Positions 35,287 to 43,405 of a stretch of DNA of 64,000 nucleotides are shown piece by piece (positions within the stretch are counted from its first letter, which is position 1; every line of letters begins with the position of its first letter). The stretch covers positions 1 through 64,000 of the forward strand of contig JAGXFG010000004.1 of assembly GCA_024637395.1 (NCBI GenBank), in the 5' to 3' direction. A model generated the notes under the pieces. That model made no database searches and was not told the origin of the DNA. It was given only the letters and a program-made list of their open reading frames with translations. Position numbers and translations under genes: made by a program. Source of the DNA: Burkholderiaceae bacterium (GTDB taxonomy: Bacteria; Pseudomonadota; Gammaproteobacteria; Burkholderiales; Burkholderiaceae_E).

Positions 35287-36504
35287 TTGGAATTCCAAGC
35301 CGAGCGGATCAAGCTGATCAAGGCTTCGCCCAGCATGGCGATCTCGCTGCAGGCGCGCAAAATGCGCCAGGAGGGCGCGGATGTCATTGATCTCAGCCTG
35401 GGCGAGCCCGACTTCGATACGCCAGCCCACATCGTTGAGGCAGCTTATCGCGCAATGTGTGCGGGTCAGACGCGTTATACGGCCGCCGACGGCACCCCCG
35501 AACTGAAGGCCGCCGTCGCGCGCAAGTTCCAGCGCGATAACGGACTGATCTTTGCGCCCGACGAGATATCGGTTGCCAACGGCGCCAAGCAGAGCATTTT
35601 CAACGGCTTGTTTGCGACTCTGGAGCCGGGCGACGAGGTGCTGATTCCGGCGCCGTTCTGGGTGTCGTATTCCGACATGGTCTCCTTGGCGGGCGGCGTG
35701 CCGCGCATCGTGCCGTGCGGAATCGAAAGCGACTTCCTGTTGACGCCGGAGAGCTTCGAACAACACCTGACGCCGCGTACCCGATGGGTCATCCTGAACT
35801 CGCCTTCCAACCCAAGCGGAGCCGTCTACGACCGCGGGCAGCTGGGCGCCTTGGGCGAAGTGCTGCTGAAACATCCCCGGGTGCTGGTGTTGTCCGACGA
35901 AATCTACGAACACATTACCTATGGCGCCGTACCCTTCGTCTCCTTTGGCGCTGCCTGCCCGGCGTTGCGCGGTCGCACCCTGATCGTCAACGGTGTCTCC
36001 AAGACCTACGCAATGACGGGTTGGCGCATCGGCTATGCCGCCGGACCGAAAGCCCTGATGGTTGCCATGGGCAAGATCCAGTCGCAGAGCACCAGCAACC
36101 CCTGCTCGGTGGCACAAGCCGCTGCGGTGGAAGCCTTGAACGGGCCGCAAGATTGCGTGGCACCGATGGTGGCCGAGTACCGCTCACGCAGCACCCGCGT
36201 CCTTGAGGCGTTGTCACGCATCCCGGGCCTGCGCACGGCGCAGCCGCAAGGTGCCTTCTACGCTTACCCGCACTGCGGCAGCTTTATTGGCACGCGCGCT
36301 CCCGATGGGCAAACCATTTCCAATGACGCGGATCTGGCCGCTTACTTGTTGCGCATTGGCCATGTGGCAACCGTGCCCGGGGTCGCCTTCGGCCTGTCGC
36401 CATATCTTCGATTGTCGTTCGCGACATCGCAGGCGGTCCTGGACGACGCAATGGAGCGTATCCAGCGAGCGTTGGCCGACTTGCGGCAAGATGCTCATAT
36501 GTGA
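35287..36504 (+). CDS. Class I PLP aminotransferase (AspC/AatA type)
   Basis: The 405-residue fold-type I aminotransferase has VIDLSLGEPDFDTPAHIVEA at the N-terminus, the PLP aspartate/tyrosine region VLVLSDEIYEHITY, and the Schiff-base lysine in VNGVSKTYAMTGWRIGY. The arginine for the substrate carboxylate is near the C-terminus (PYLRLSFA). It starts at TTG 35287 with a GAAGAGG site, matching the family N-terminus (FQAERIKLIKASPSMAIS). It lies third in the hyuA-hyuB operon and probably deaminates the amino acid released by HyuAB. Confidence 0.92.
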   Translation: MEFQAERIKLIKASPSMAISLQARKMRQEGADVIDLSLGEPDFDTPAHIVEAAYRAMCAGQTRYTAADGTPELKAAVARKFQRDNGLIFAPDEISVANGAKQSIFNGLFATLEPGDEVLIPAPFWVSYSDMVSLAGGVPRIVPCGIESDFLLTPESFEQHLTPRTRWVILNSPSNPSGAVYDRGQLGALGEVLLKHPRVLVLSDEIYEHITYGAVPFVSFGAACPALRGRTLIVNGVSKTYAMTGWRIGYAAGPKALMVAMGKIQSQSTSNPCSVAQAAAVEALNGPQDCVAPMVAEYRSRSTRVLEALSRIPGLRTAQPQGAFYAYPHCGSFIGTRAPDGQTISNDADLAAYLLRIGHVATVPGVAFGLSPYLRLSFATSQAVLDDAMERIQRALADLRQDAHM

Positions 36505-36651
36505 AGCGACGAGAGGCTATTTCTGGGCGCTCTACATCCGGGTTGCCACTTGGAGTCGAAATTCTTTTTGAGAGACCTGAATGTTATGAAACCGGACGCA
36601 TCGAAGTAGCTTTGTGGCAGGTGCGTCAAACCGCGGGTTAGAGTCCCGTCG
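36505..36651. other. Unassigned junction sequence between cassette and dctM remnant
   Basis: The 147 bp between the aminotransferase stop and the dctM remnant are A/T-richer than their surroundings and encode nothing recognisable. The last 20 bp contain a tRNA T-arm-like sequence, listed separately. This segment probably marks a rearrangement boundary. Confidence 0.4.
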
Positions 36652-36660
36652 ACCCCGCCG
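36633..36660 (+). other. Degenerate tRNA 3'-end-like sequence
   Basis: Positions 36633-36649 fold as a T-arm: GCGGG and CCCGT pair (one G-U) around TTAGAGT, matching the TTCRANY loop except for A in place of the invariant C56. It is followed by seven bases (CGACCCC), a G and CCG, echoing acceptor strand, discriminator and CCA. No matching 5' half exists upstream, so it is not a functional tRNA. tRNA 3' ends are common integration targets. Confidence 0.35.
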
Positions 36661-36828
36661 GTCGGCTTCAATCTGTTCGTCCTCCAGGGCATGACCAAAC
36701 TGGAACTGCCGTGGATCGCCCGGGCGGCAATGCCGATGTTCCTGCTGATGGTGCTGGCGGTCGCGCTGATCTACTTGTTCCCCGACCTGGTCGTCTGGCT
36801 GCCGCATCAGATGCGCATGGCTCCCTGA
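36652..36828 (+). pseudogene. dctM 3' remnant (59 codons)
   Basis: The frame reads TPPVGFNLFVLQGMTKLELP, continues as a hydrophobic helix and ends QMRMAP before a TGA. This is exactly the C-terminal segment of DctM-type TRAP permeases; compare ITPPVGFNLFVLQGLTG in the intact dctM at 28065-29381. Everything upstream of the TPPVGF motif is missing and there is no start codon or ribosome site. It is oriented opposite to the intact dctM and is too divergent to be a recent copy of it, so a second TRAP gene was broken here. Confidence 0.85.
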
Positions 36829-36922
36829 CGACCGCAATCGCGCTGTCTACCAGCAGGCAGTGGCTGGGGCCGTCAGTCGTCGGCCGTGCCCCGCAATCCC
36901 CGTGACGCACTAGAATCCACCT

Positions 36923-38458
36923 ATGGGCTCCGATCTCACCGGCTGCTTCGGAACAGCTCCCGCGACGGGAGCCTTGTTCACCACTGCCACGATCCGGGCC
37001 GTCGAAGCCAACTGGCTGGCGCGGCTGCCCCATGCAACGCTGATGGAGCGCGCGGCACAGGCCTGTACCGATGCGCTCGAGCGCATCGCGTGGCGCCTCC
37101 CCCGCGGGACACCGCTGATTGCCCTGGCCGGGCCGGGCAACAACGGCGGCGACGCGCTGCTGGCGGCGCTCAAGTTGCGCGCTATCGGTTTCACCTGCCA
37201 TGTCTGGTCGGGCGCCGCGACGCCGCCGCCGGGCGGCGAGGCACATGAGGTGCGTGCCCGCTGGCTGGCCGCCGGTAGCGGGTTCATCGGCACTGAAGAG
37301 TTGCTGGCGGCCGCCCGTGCCGGGGCGATCATGATCGACGGCTTGTTCGGCATCGGGCTGGGGCGCGCGCTCGGTGGTGAATACGCGGCCCTGGTGAGGA
37401 ACTTGAATGACGCTGGTTGCACTGCTCTGGGCGTTGATGTGCCCAGCGGCATCGACGCCGACACCGGCGCGGTGGTCGGAGGCAGCGCCGGTGTGGCCCT
37501 GCGCTGCGTTGCGACCGTAACCATGATCGGTGACAAGCCCGGGTTGCACACCGGAGCTGCGCTCGACTACGTTGGTCAGCTGAGTGTGGCTGACCTGGGC
37601 ACGGGCGAATTCCCGGCGGCCGATGGCCTGCTGGTTGGTGGCGACTGGGTCCGGCAACGGCTGCGCACGCGGCCAGTGACCAGCCACAAGGGAAGTTTCG
37701 GAACAGTCTGCATCATTGGCGGGGCTCAGGGGATGAGTGGCGCGGCCTTGCTGGCAGGTCGCGGCGCGATGGCAGCTGGCGCCGGCAAGGTCTATATTGC
37801 TGGGCCTGACGGTCCGGCGTTTGACCCGAGTCAACCACAGTTGATGACCCGCGATACCGAGGAAGCGCTCGACGATGTCAGCGCTGTCGCGATCGGCTGC
37901 GGACTGGGCAGCAGCCACGCAGCTGGCGTGCTGCTCGGCCGGGCGATAGTCTCACCGGCAGCCCTGGTGCTCGACGCCGATGCGCTCAACCTCATCGCTG
38001 CAGAGGACAGCGCGGGCACCTCCTTTGCCAAGCTCAGCGCGCGTGCCGCCGACACCACGCTGCTCACGCCGCATCCGCTCGAAGCCGCGCGCCTGCTGGG
38101 GAGCACACCCGCGGCAATCGCTGCCGACCGGATTGCGGCCGCGCTTGAGCTGGCTCGGCGCAGCGGCTGTGTCGTGATCCTCAAAGGAGCCGGATCGATC
38201 ATCGCCGAGCCGCTCGGATCTTGGTCAGTCAATGACTCGGGCAGCCCGGCCCTGGCCAGCGCCGGCAGCGGCGACGTCCTCGCTGGCATGGCGGCAGCGC
38301 TGCTGGCCCAGGGCTACGGCGCGCTCGAGGCCGCGCAATTGGCGGCGTGGCTGCACGGGCGGGCGGGCGAGGTCTGGAGTGAACAGCATCCCCGCCACTG
38401 CGGCATGTCGGCAGCGCAGCTGCCGGCCCTGATCACCGAGGCAATCAATGGCGTCTGA
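36923..38458 (+). CDS. nnr: Bifunctional NAD(P)H-hydrate repair enzyme
   Basis: The 511-residue protein repairs hydrated NADH/NADPH. The N-terminal epimerase (YjeF_N) has AGPGNNGGDALLAALKL, GLFGIGLGRALGGEY and DVPSGIDADTGAV. The C-terminal ADP-dependent dehydratase has SHKGSFGTVCIIGGAQGMSG, TPHPLEAARLLG, VILKGAG and the catalytic NDSGSPALASAGSGDVLAGM. The ATG has no clear ribosome site. It overlaps pgi by 11 bp. Confidence 0.95.
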   Translation: MGSDLTGCFGTAPATGALFTTATIRAVEANWLARLPHATLMERAAQACTDALERIAWRLPRGTPLIALAGPGNNGGDALLAALKLRAIGFTCHVWSGAATPPPGGEAHEVRARWLAAGSGFIGTEELLAAARAGAIMIDGLFGIGLGRALGGEYAALVRNLNDAGCTALGVDVPSGIDADTGAVVGGSAGVALRCVATVTMIGDKPGLHTGAALDYVGQLSVADLGTGEFPAADGLLVGGDWVRQRLRTRPVTSHKGSFGTVCIIGGAQGMSGAALLAGRGAMAAGAGKVYIAGPDGPAFDPSQPQLMTRDTEEALDDVSAVAIGCGLGSSHAAGVLLGRAIVSPAALVLDADALNLIAAEDSAGTSFAKLSARAADTTLLTPHPLEAARLLGSTPAAIAADRIAAALELARRSGCVVILKGAGSIIAEPLGSWSVNDSGSPALASAGSGDVLAGMAAALLAQGYGALEAAQLAAWLHGRAGEVWSEQHPRHCGMSAAQLPALITEAINGV

Positions 38459-40064
38459 GCGCAATTTGGCCCGCAACGATGAGCGAACGGCGTTTCGGGC
38501 TTCACTGGACGGGCTGCGCGAACGCTCCCGGAGCGTGGGCGAATGCTCGATCAGTGCCTTGTTCGCAAACGAGCCGGAGCGCCTGGCGCGTCTCAGCTTC
38601 GAATGCGCTCCGCTGAGCGTCGACCTGTCGCGCCAGCGCCTGCCGCTCACTGATCTCCCCAGCCTGTTCGCTCACGCCGCAGCTTCGGGCTGGCACGCCG
38701 GACGGGAACGAATGTTCGCGGGCGAGGCGATCAACTTCACCGAGCAGCGCGCCGCTTTCCACGTCGCCCTGCGAGCCCGGCGGCCGATGCCGCTCGCCGA
38801 CGACGGCGACGTCATGCCCCAGGTGTCTGCCACCCTGGAGCGGATGGGCGAGTTCTCTGCCGCGGTCCGCGCCGGCGCACACCGCGGCGCGCACGGCGAT
38901 CGAATCAGCGACATCGTGGCAATCGGCATCGGTGGCTCGGCTCTGGGGCCGGAGCTGGCCTGCGAGGCGCTGGCTTCAGATGGGCAGCCCGGCTTGCGGG
39001 TGCATTTTCTGGCCAACGTCGATCCGGCGTCCTGGGCGAGTGTTCGCCAAGGTCTCCGGGCGGACACGACCCTGGCGATCATATCCTCGAAGACCTGGTC
39101 GACCGCCGAAACCATTGCCAACGCCACTGCGGTGCGCGACTGGCTGCTCAACGAGGGGATTGCGCCCGGCGAGCTGCATCGCCACCTCGCCGGGGTCACT
39201 GCCCGACCCGAGCGCGCGCTCGCGTTCGGAGTGTCGGAGGCGGCGCTGTTTTCACTTCCGGACTGGGTGGGAGGCCGTTACTCGCTCTGGTCGGCCATCG
39301 GTTTGCCACTGATGCTGGCGATCGGGCCCGCGGCCTTTGACGAGTTGCTCGCCGGAGCGCGCGCCGTTGACGAACATTTCTTCACCACGCCGATCGAGCG
39401 CAACGCTCCGGCCATGCTCGTGCTGGTCTCGCTCTGGAACTCCCTGGTGCTGCACACGCAAACCGAAGCGGTGATTCCCTACAGCCACTCGTTGCGGCGC
39501 TTGCCAGCCTACCTGCAACAACTGCAGATGGAGAGCAACGGCAAGGGCGTCGATAGTGACGGGGTGGCACTCGACTACCCGAGTGGCGCCGTGACCTGGG
39601 GCGAACCCGGGACCGACGCACAACATTCCTTTTTCCAGGCCCTGCATCAGGGACCGGCGATTCATCCGGTGGATTTCATCCTGGTCGCGCCGCCGCCGGG
39701 CGAGCTTGCTCCCGCGGCCGCCAAGTTGCTGGCCAACGGCCTGGCCCAGGCCGAGGCGCTGCTGCGCGGCGACCCTGGGGCAGACGATCCGCATCGCCGC
39801 TGTCCGGGAAATCGTCCTTCGACAACGATCCTGCTCGATGGCCTGACTCCGCGCAGTCTTGGGGCGCTGCTGGCGCTCTACGAACACAAGACCGCATCGC
39901 TGGGATGGCTGCTGCGGATCAACTCCTTCGACCAGTGGGGCGTGGAGCTCGGCAAACGGGTGGCGCTGCGCATCGAGGCGCTGCTCACCGATCCCGGCCT
40001 GGCTCTGCCGAGCGACATGGATCCGTCGACCGCCGCGCTGGTCGAGCGACTACGCCGGCGCTAA
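38448..40064 (+). CDS. pgi: Glucose-6-phosphate isomerase
   Basis: The 538-residue enzyme interconverts glucose-6-phosphate and fructose-6-phosphate. It shows IGIGGSALGPELACEAL, the first PGI signature GGRYSLWSAIGLP, the catalytic QLQMESNGKG region, and the second signature INSFDQWGVELGK. The start inside the nnr 3' end (11-bp overlap) implies translational coupling of a repair enzyme and a central-carbon enzyme. It is convergent with ybbA, 26 bp away. Confidence 0.96.
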   Translation: MASERNLARNDERTAFRASLDGLRERSRSVGECSISALFANEPERLARLSFECAPLSVDLSRQRLPLTDLPSLFAHAAASGWHAGRERMFAGEAINFTEQRAAFHVALRARRPMPLADDGDVMPQVSATLERMGEFSAAVRAGAHRGAHGDRISDIVAIGIGGSALGPELACEALASDGQPGLRVHFLANVDPASWASVRQGLRADTTLAIISSKTWSTAETIANATAVRDWLLNEGIAPGELHRHLAGVTARPERALAFGVSEAALFSLPDWVGGRYSLWSAIGLPLMLAIGPAAFDELLAGARAVDEHFFTTPIERNAPAMLVLVSLWNSLVLHTQTEAVIPYSHSLRRLPAYLQQLQMESNGKGVDSDGVALDYPSGAVTWGEPGTDAQHSFFQALHQGPAIHPVDFILVAPPPGELAPAAAKLLANGLAQAEALLRGDPGADDPHRRCPGNRPSTTILLDGLTPRSLGALLALYEHKTASLGWLLRINSFDQWGVELGKRVALRIEALLTDPGLALPSDMDPSTAALVERLRRR

Positions 40065-40090
40065 CCGGCAACTCCTCACCCGGCAGTGCC

Positions 40091-40768
40091 TCAATCGCCC
40101 TCGAACGCTGCGACCCGGCCGGCGTGAAGGGTCAGGCGCCGCGAACAGAGGCGCGCCAGCCCGGGATCATGGGTGACCAGCACCATGGTGGCGCCGGCCT
40201 CGCGGTTCAACTCGAACAACAGGTCAATTACCCTTTCGCCAGTGGCGGCATCGAGGCTCCCAGTGGGCTCATCGGCCAGCAGCAAGCGGGGCTTTGATGC
40301 GAAGGCCCGTGCCAGAGCCACGCGCTGCTGCTCGCCGCCAGAGAGGGTTCGCGGATAATGCCGGGCGCGATCCGCCAGGCCCACTCGCTCGAGCAGCGCC
40401 CTGCCCCGCTCCTCGGCATCCTCGGCTCCCGCGAGTTCGAGCGGCAGCAGGACATTTTCGAGCGCATTCATCTGGCCGAGCAGCTGGAATGACTGGAAGA
40501 CGAAACCCAGATTGCGCGCCCGCCAGGCGGCACGCCGGTCCTCGTCAAGCGCAAACAGGTTCTGGCCGAAGATGGTCAAAGTTCCCGAGGTCGGCAAGTC
40601 GAGTCCGGCCATCAACCCCAGCAAGGTAGACTTGCCGGAACCGGAGGCGCCCAGCACCGCCAGGGTTTCGCCCGCAGCCACCGTAAACGAGACTTCGTCC
40701 AGAATCCGCAACCAGCCGTCGGCGTCCCTGACCTGCTTGGTGAGTTGCTCTACCACGATTGCCGTCAT
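40091..40768 (-). CDS. ybbA: ABC transporter ATPase, YbbA/LolD type
   Basis: The 225-residue ATPase has Walker [18 protein letters not shown]-loop FQSFQLLGQMNAL, signature LSGGEQQRVALARAF and Walker B LLLADEPTGSLD. It belongs to the MacB/LolD branch. It is divergent from tesA exactly as E. coli ybbA is, but the large permease YbbP that normally follows is absent: the next gene is pgi on the other strand. Its start codon shares two bases with that of tesA. An AAAGGAGG site lies about 12 nt before its ATG, within the tesA coding sequence. Confidence 0.92.
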   Translation of the reverse strand: MTAIVVEQLTKQVRDADGWLRILDEVSFTVAAGETLAVLGASGSGKSTLLGLMAGLDLPTSGTLTIFGQNLFALDEDRRAAWRARNLGFVFQSFQLLGQMNALENVLLPLELAGAEDAEERGRALLERVGLADRARHYPRTLSGGEQQRVALARAFASKPRLLLADEPTGSLDAATGERVIDLLFELNREAGATMVLVTHDPGLARLCSRRLTLHAGRVAAFEGD

Positions 40769-41411
40769 GAAAAAATTACGCCTCCTTTCGCTCGCGCTGC
40801 TCAGTGTAGCGTTACTGGTCCTCGGGCGCCCGGTTCACGCGGCGCCGGCGAGCGGCCCCGTGATTCTGGTCCTCGGCGACAGTCTGTCGGCCGAATATGG
40901 CCTGCGCCGAGGCACCGGCTGGGTGGAGTTGCTGCGCCAGCGCCTCGAGAAGAAAGGGTTTGGCCATCAGGTCGTGAATGCCAGCATCAGCGGCGAGACC
41001 ACCGCCGGCGGGCGCAATCGGATTGGCGCCCTGCTTGCGGCCCATCGCCCCGCCATCGTGATCGTCGAACTCGGCGGCAACGACGCCTTGCGTGGCCTCG
41101 ACCTCACCGCCAGCGCAGACAACCTGCGCCAGATCACGGCCAAAGCGCGGCGCGGCAGGGCCCAGGTGCTGTTGCTCGGAATGCAGGTTCCGCCCAATTA
41201 CGGCCGGGCCTATTCGGAACGCTTCGCGCGGATCTTCACCGATGTCGCACGAAGCGAGCGCGCCGCCCGGCTGCCGTTCTTCCTCGAACGCGTGGCTGAG
41301 CGCAATGATCTTTTCCAGGCCGACCGGATTCATCCCACCGAAGCGGCACAGCCGCTGCTGTTGGACAACGTCTGGCCGGCCCTGGAACCCCTTTTGCGCG
41401 GCGCGCCCTAG
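40767..41411 (+). CDS. tesA: Arylesterase / acyl-CoA thioesterase I
   Basis: The 214-residue SGNH hydrolase has a Sec signal (about residues 1-25, ending PVHAAP). Catalytic blocks are GDSLSAEYGL (serine), the glycine/asparagine block VVNASISGETTAGG, GGNDALRGL and the C-terminal DRIHPTEAAQ (Asp/His). It is a periplasmic lysophospholipase/thioesterase-like enzyme. No ribosome site stands before ATG 40767. Its TAG and the gabD TAG overlap in the shared CTAG. Confidence 0.93.
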   Translation: MKKLRLLSLALLSVALLVLGRPVHAAPASGPVILVLGDSLSAEYGLRRGTGWVELLRQRLEKKGFGHQVVNASISGETTAGGRNRIGALLAAHRPAIVIVELGGNDALRGLDLTASADNLRQITAKARRGRAQVLLLGMQVPPNYGRAYSERFARIFTDVARSERAARLPFFLERVAERNDLFQADRIHPTEAAQPLLLDNVWPALEPLLRGAP

Positions 41412-42859
41412 ACCCCTGCCATGCAGAGGTACTTGATCTCGAGGTAGTCCTCGATACCGTACTTCGATCCCTCGCGCCCGGTGCCCGACTCCTTCATGCC
41501 GCCAAAAGGCGCCACCTCGGTCGAAATGATACCGGTGTTGATCCCGACGATGCCGTATTCCAGCGCCTCGGAAACCCGCCACACCCTGCCGATGTCGCGG
41601 CTATAGAAGTAGGCGGCGAGCCCGAAGGGCGTGTCGTTGGCCATCTGCATCGCCTGCTCTTCGGTCTCGAAGCGGAACAACGGCGCCACCGGGCCGAATG
41701 TTTCCTCGGCCGAAATCAGCATCTTGGTGGTGACGTCGGCGATCACGGTCGGCTCGAAGAAGCTCCGTCCCAACTCATGGCGCTTGCCGCCGACGGTAAC
41801 GCGAGCACCCTTGCTCACCGCGTCGGCGATGTGTTCCTCGACCTTGGCGACCGCGTTGAGGTCGATCAGCGGGCCCTGGTTGACGCCGTCTTCAAGCCCG
41901 TTGCCGACCTTGAGTTCGCTGACCGCCTTGGCGAACTTGGTCGCGAAAGCATCGTAGACCCCGTCCTGCACCAGGAAGCGGTTGGTACAGACACAGGTCT
42001 GGCCGCTGTTGCGGTACTTGGAAGCGACGGCACCGGCGACCGCGGCATCGAGATCAGCATCGTCGAAAACGATGAAGGGTGCGTTTCCGCCCAGCTCCAT
42101 CGAGGTCTTCTTGACCGTGCCCGCGCATTGCGCCATCAGTTCCTTGCCGATTTCGGTCGAGCCGGTGAAGGTGAGCTTGCGCACGATCGGGTTGGCGGTC
42201 AATTCGCCGCCGATCTGCTGGGCTGAACCCGTAACCACGTTGAGCACGCCGGCCGGCACCCCGGCACGCTCGGCCAGCACCGCCAGCGCCAGCGCCGACA
42301 GCGGCGTCGCAGACGCCGGCTTGCAGATCATCGTGCAGCCGGCGGCCAGTGCCGGACCAGCCTTGCGAGTGATCATCGCGGAAGGGAAATTCCACGGCGT
42401 GATTGCCGCGCACACCCCGATCGGTTCCTTGATGACCACGATCCGGCGATCGGCCTGCTGCGCCGGTATGGTATCGCCATAAATGCGTTTGCCTTCCTCG
42501 GCAAACCACTCGATGAACGACGCGGCATAGGCGATTTCGCCCCGCGACTCGGTCAATGACTTGCCCTGCTCGCTGGTCATGATGACGGCGAGGTCTTCCT
42601 GGTTGGCCAGCATCAGTTCGAACCAGCGCCGCAACACCGCGCTGCGTTCCCTGGCGGTCCGTGCCCGCCACCCCACCAGCGCCGCCTGAGCAGCCGCAAT
42701 GGCGCGGTTGGTCTCGGCCGCACCCATCCGGGGCACGGTGCCGACCACTTCGCCAGTAGCCGGGTTATCGACTTCGAGCACGGCTCCGGAGTCCGCGTCC
42801 AGCCACTTGCCGTCAATAAAGCACTGGTGGCGCAGCAGCGCCGGGTCATTGAGTTGCAT
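41408..42859 (-). CDS. gabD: NAD(P)-dependent succinate-semialdehyde dehydrogenase
   Basis: The 483-residue aldehyde dehydrogenase has TPWNFPSAMITRKAGPALAA, the catalytic glutamate in MELGGNAPFIVFDDADLDAA and the nucleophile cysteine in YRNSGQTCVCTNRFLVQDG; length and order match E. coli GabD. It oxidises succinate semialdehyde (from 4-aminobutyrate or related compounds) to succinate. ATG 42859 has a GAGAGG site 6 nt upstream and is preferred over the ATG six codons earlier. It lies 93 bp after the uspA gene in the same direction, and may belong to the TRAP-uspA operon. Confidence 0.94.
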   Translation of the reverse strand: MQLNDPALLRHQCFIDGKWLDADSGAVLEVDNPATGEVVGTVPRMGAAETNRAIAAAQAALVGWRARTARERSAVLRRWFELMLANQEDLAVIMTSEQGKSLTESRGEIAYAASFIEWFAEEGKRIYGDTIPAQQADRRIVVIKEPIGVCAAITPWNFPSAMITRKAGPALAAGCTMICKPASATPLSALALAVLAERAGVPAGVLNVVTGSAQQIGGELTANPIVRKLTFTGSTEIGKELMAQCAGTVKKTSMELGGNAPFIVFDDADLDAAVAGAVASKYRNSGQTCVCTNRFLVQDGVYDAFATKFAKAVSELKVGNGLEDGVNQGPLIDLNAVAKVEEHIADAVSKGARVTVGGKRHELGRSFFEPTVIADVTTKMLISAEETFGPVAPLFRFETEEQAMQMANDTPFGLAAYFYSRDIGRVWRVSEALEYGIVGINTGIISTEVAPFGGMKESGTGREGSKYGIEDYLEIKYLCMAGV

Positions 42860-42952
42860 AATTTCCTCTCTCATCAAATGAAATGGTCGCGCCCTGACCG
42901 CCCACGCGCTGGACGGTGCAGCGGCGCGACCTGTGGCGCCGATCGTGCCGAG

Positions 42953-43387
42953 CTATTGCCTGGTTCTCACCACCAGCACCGAACAATTGCAGTGTCGCAC
43001 CACCTGGGCAGCATTGGCACCCAACAACAGATTGTGCATTGTACTGGGCACGTGCGACGCCATCACGATCAGATCGGCGTCGACCGCTTCGGCCGCAGCC
43101 ATGATCTCCTCGTAGATGGTGCCTTCGGCGATTACCTCGCGCACCTCGATACCAGCCGGGACGTTCTTCTTTACGAACTCCGTCAGATCGGCCACCGAGG
43201 CCGCCCGATATTTCGCGCGGGCATCGTCCGGGAAATACTGGCTGACGAGCGCCGAGAACTCCGGCAACACGGTGAGCACGTGGAGGATCGTTCCAGCGTC
43301 GCGGCACTGCTCCAGGGCCACTGGCAAGGCATGCCGCCAGCTGTCGGGCTCATTGAGGTTAACCGGAAAAAGAATTTGCTTGAACAC
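42953..43387 (-). CDS. Universal stress protein, UspA family
   Basis: The 144-residue single-domain Usp begins MFKQILFPVNLNEPDSW and ends with the nucleotide-binding region HNLLLGANAAQVVRHCNCSV, a variant of the G-2x-G-9x-G(S/T) ATP motif with the second glycine replaced by alanine. Usp genes often accompany TRAP transporters (for example TeaD with TeaABC), where they modulate transport. It lies 18 bp after the fused TRAP permease with an AGGGAG site. Confidence 0.92.
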   Translation of the reverse strand: MFKQILFPVNLNEPDSWRHALPVALEQCRDAGTILHVLTVLPEFSALVSQYFPDDARAKYRAASVADLTEFVKKNVPAGIEVREVIAEGTIYEEIMAAAEAVDADLIVMASHVPSTMHNLLLGANAAQVVRHCNCSVLVVRTRQ

Positions 43388-43405
43388 GGGTTTTCTCCCT
43401 TGGCC

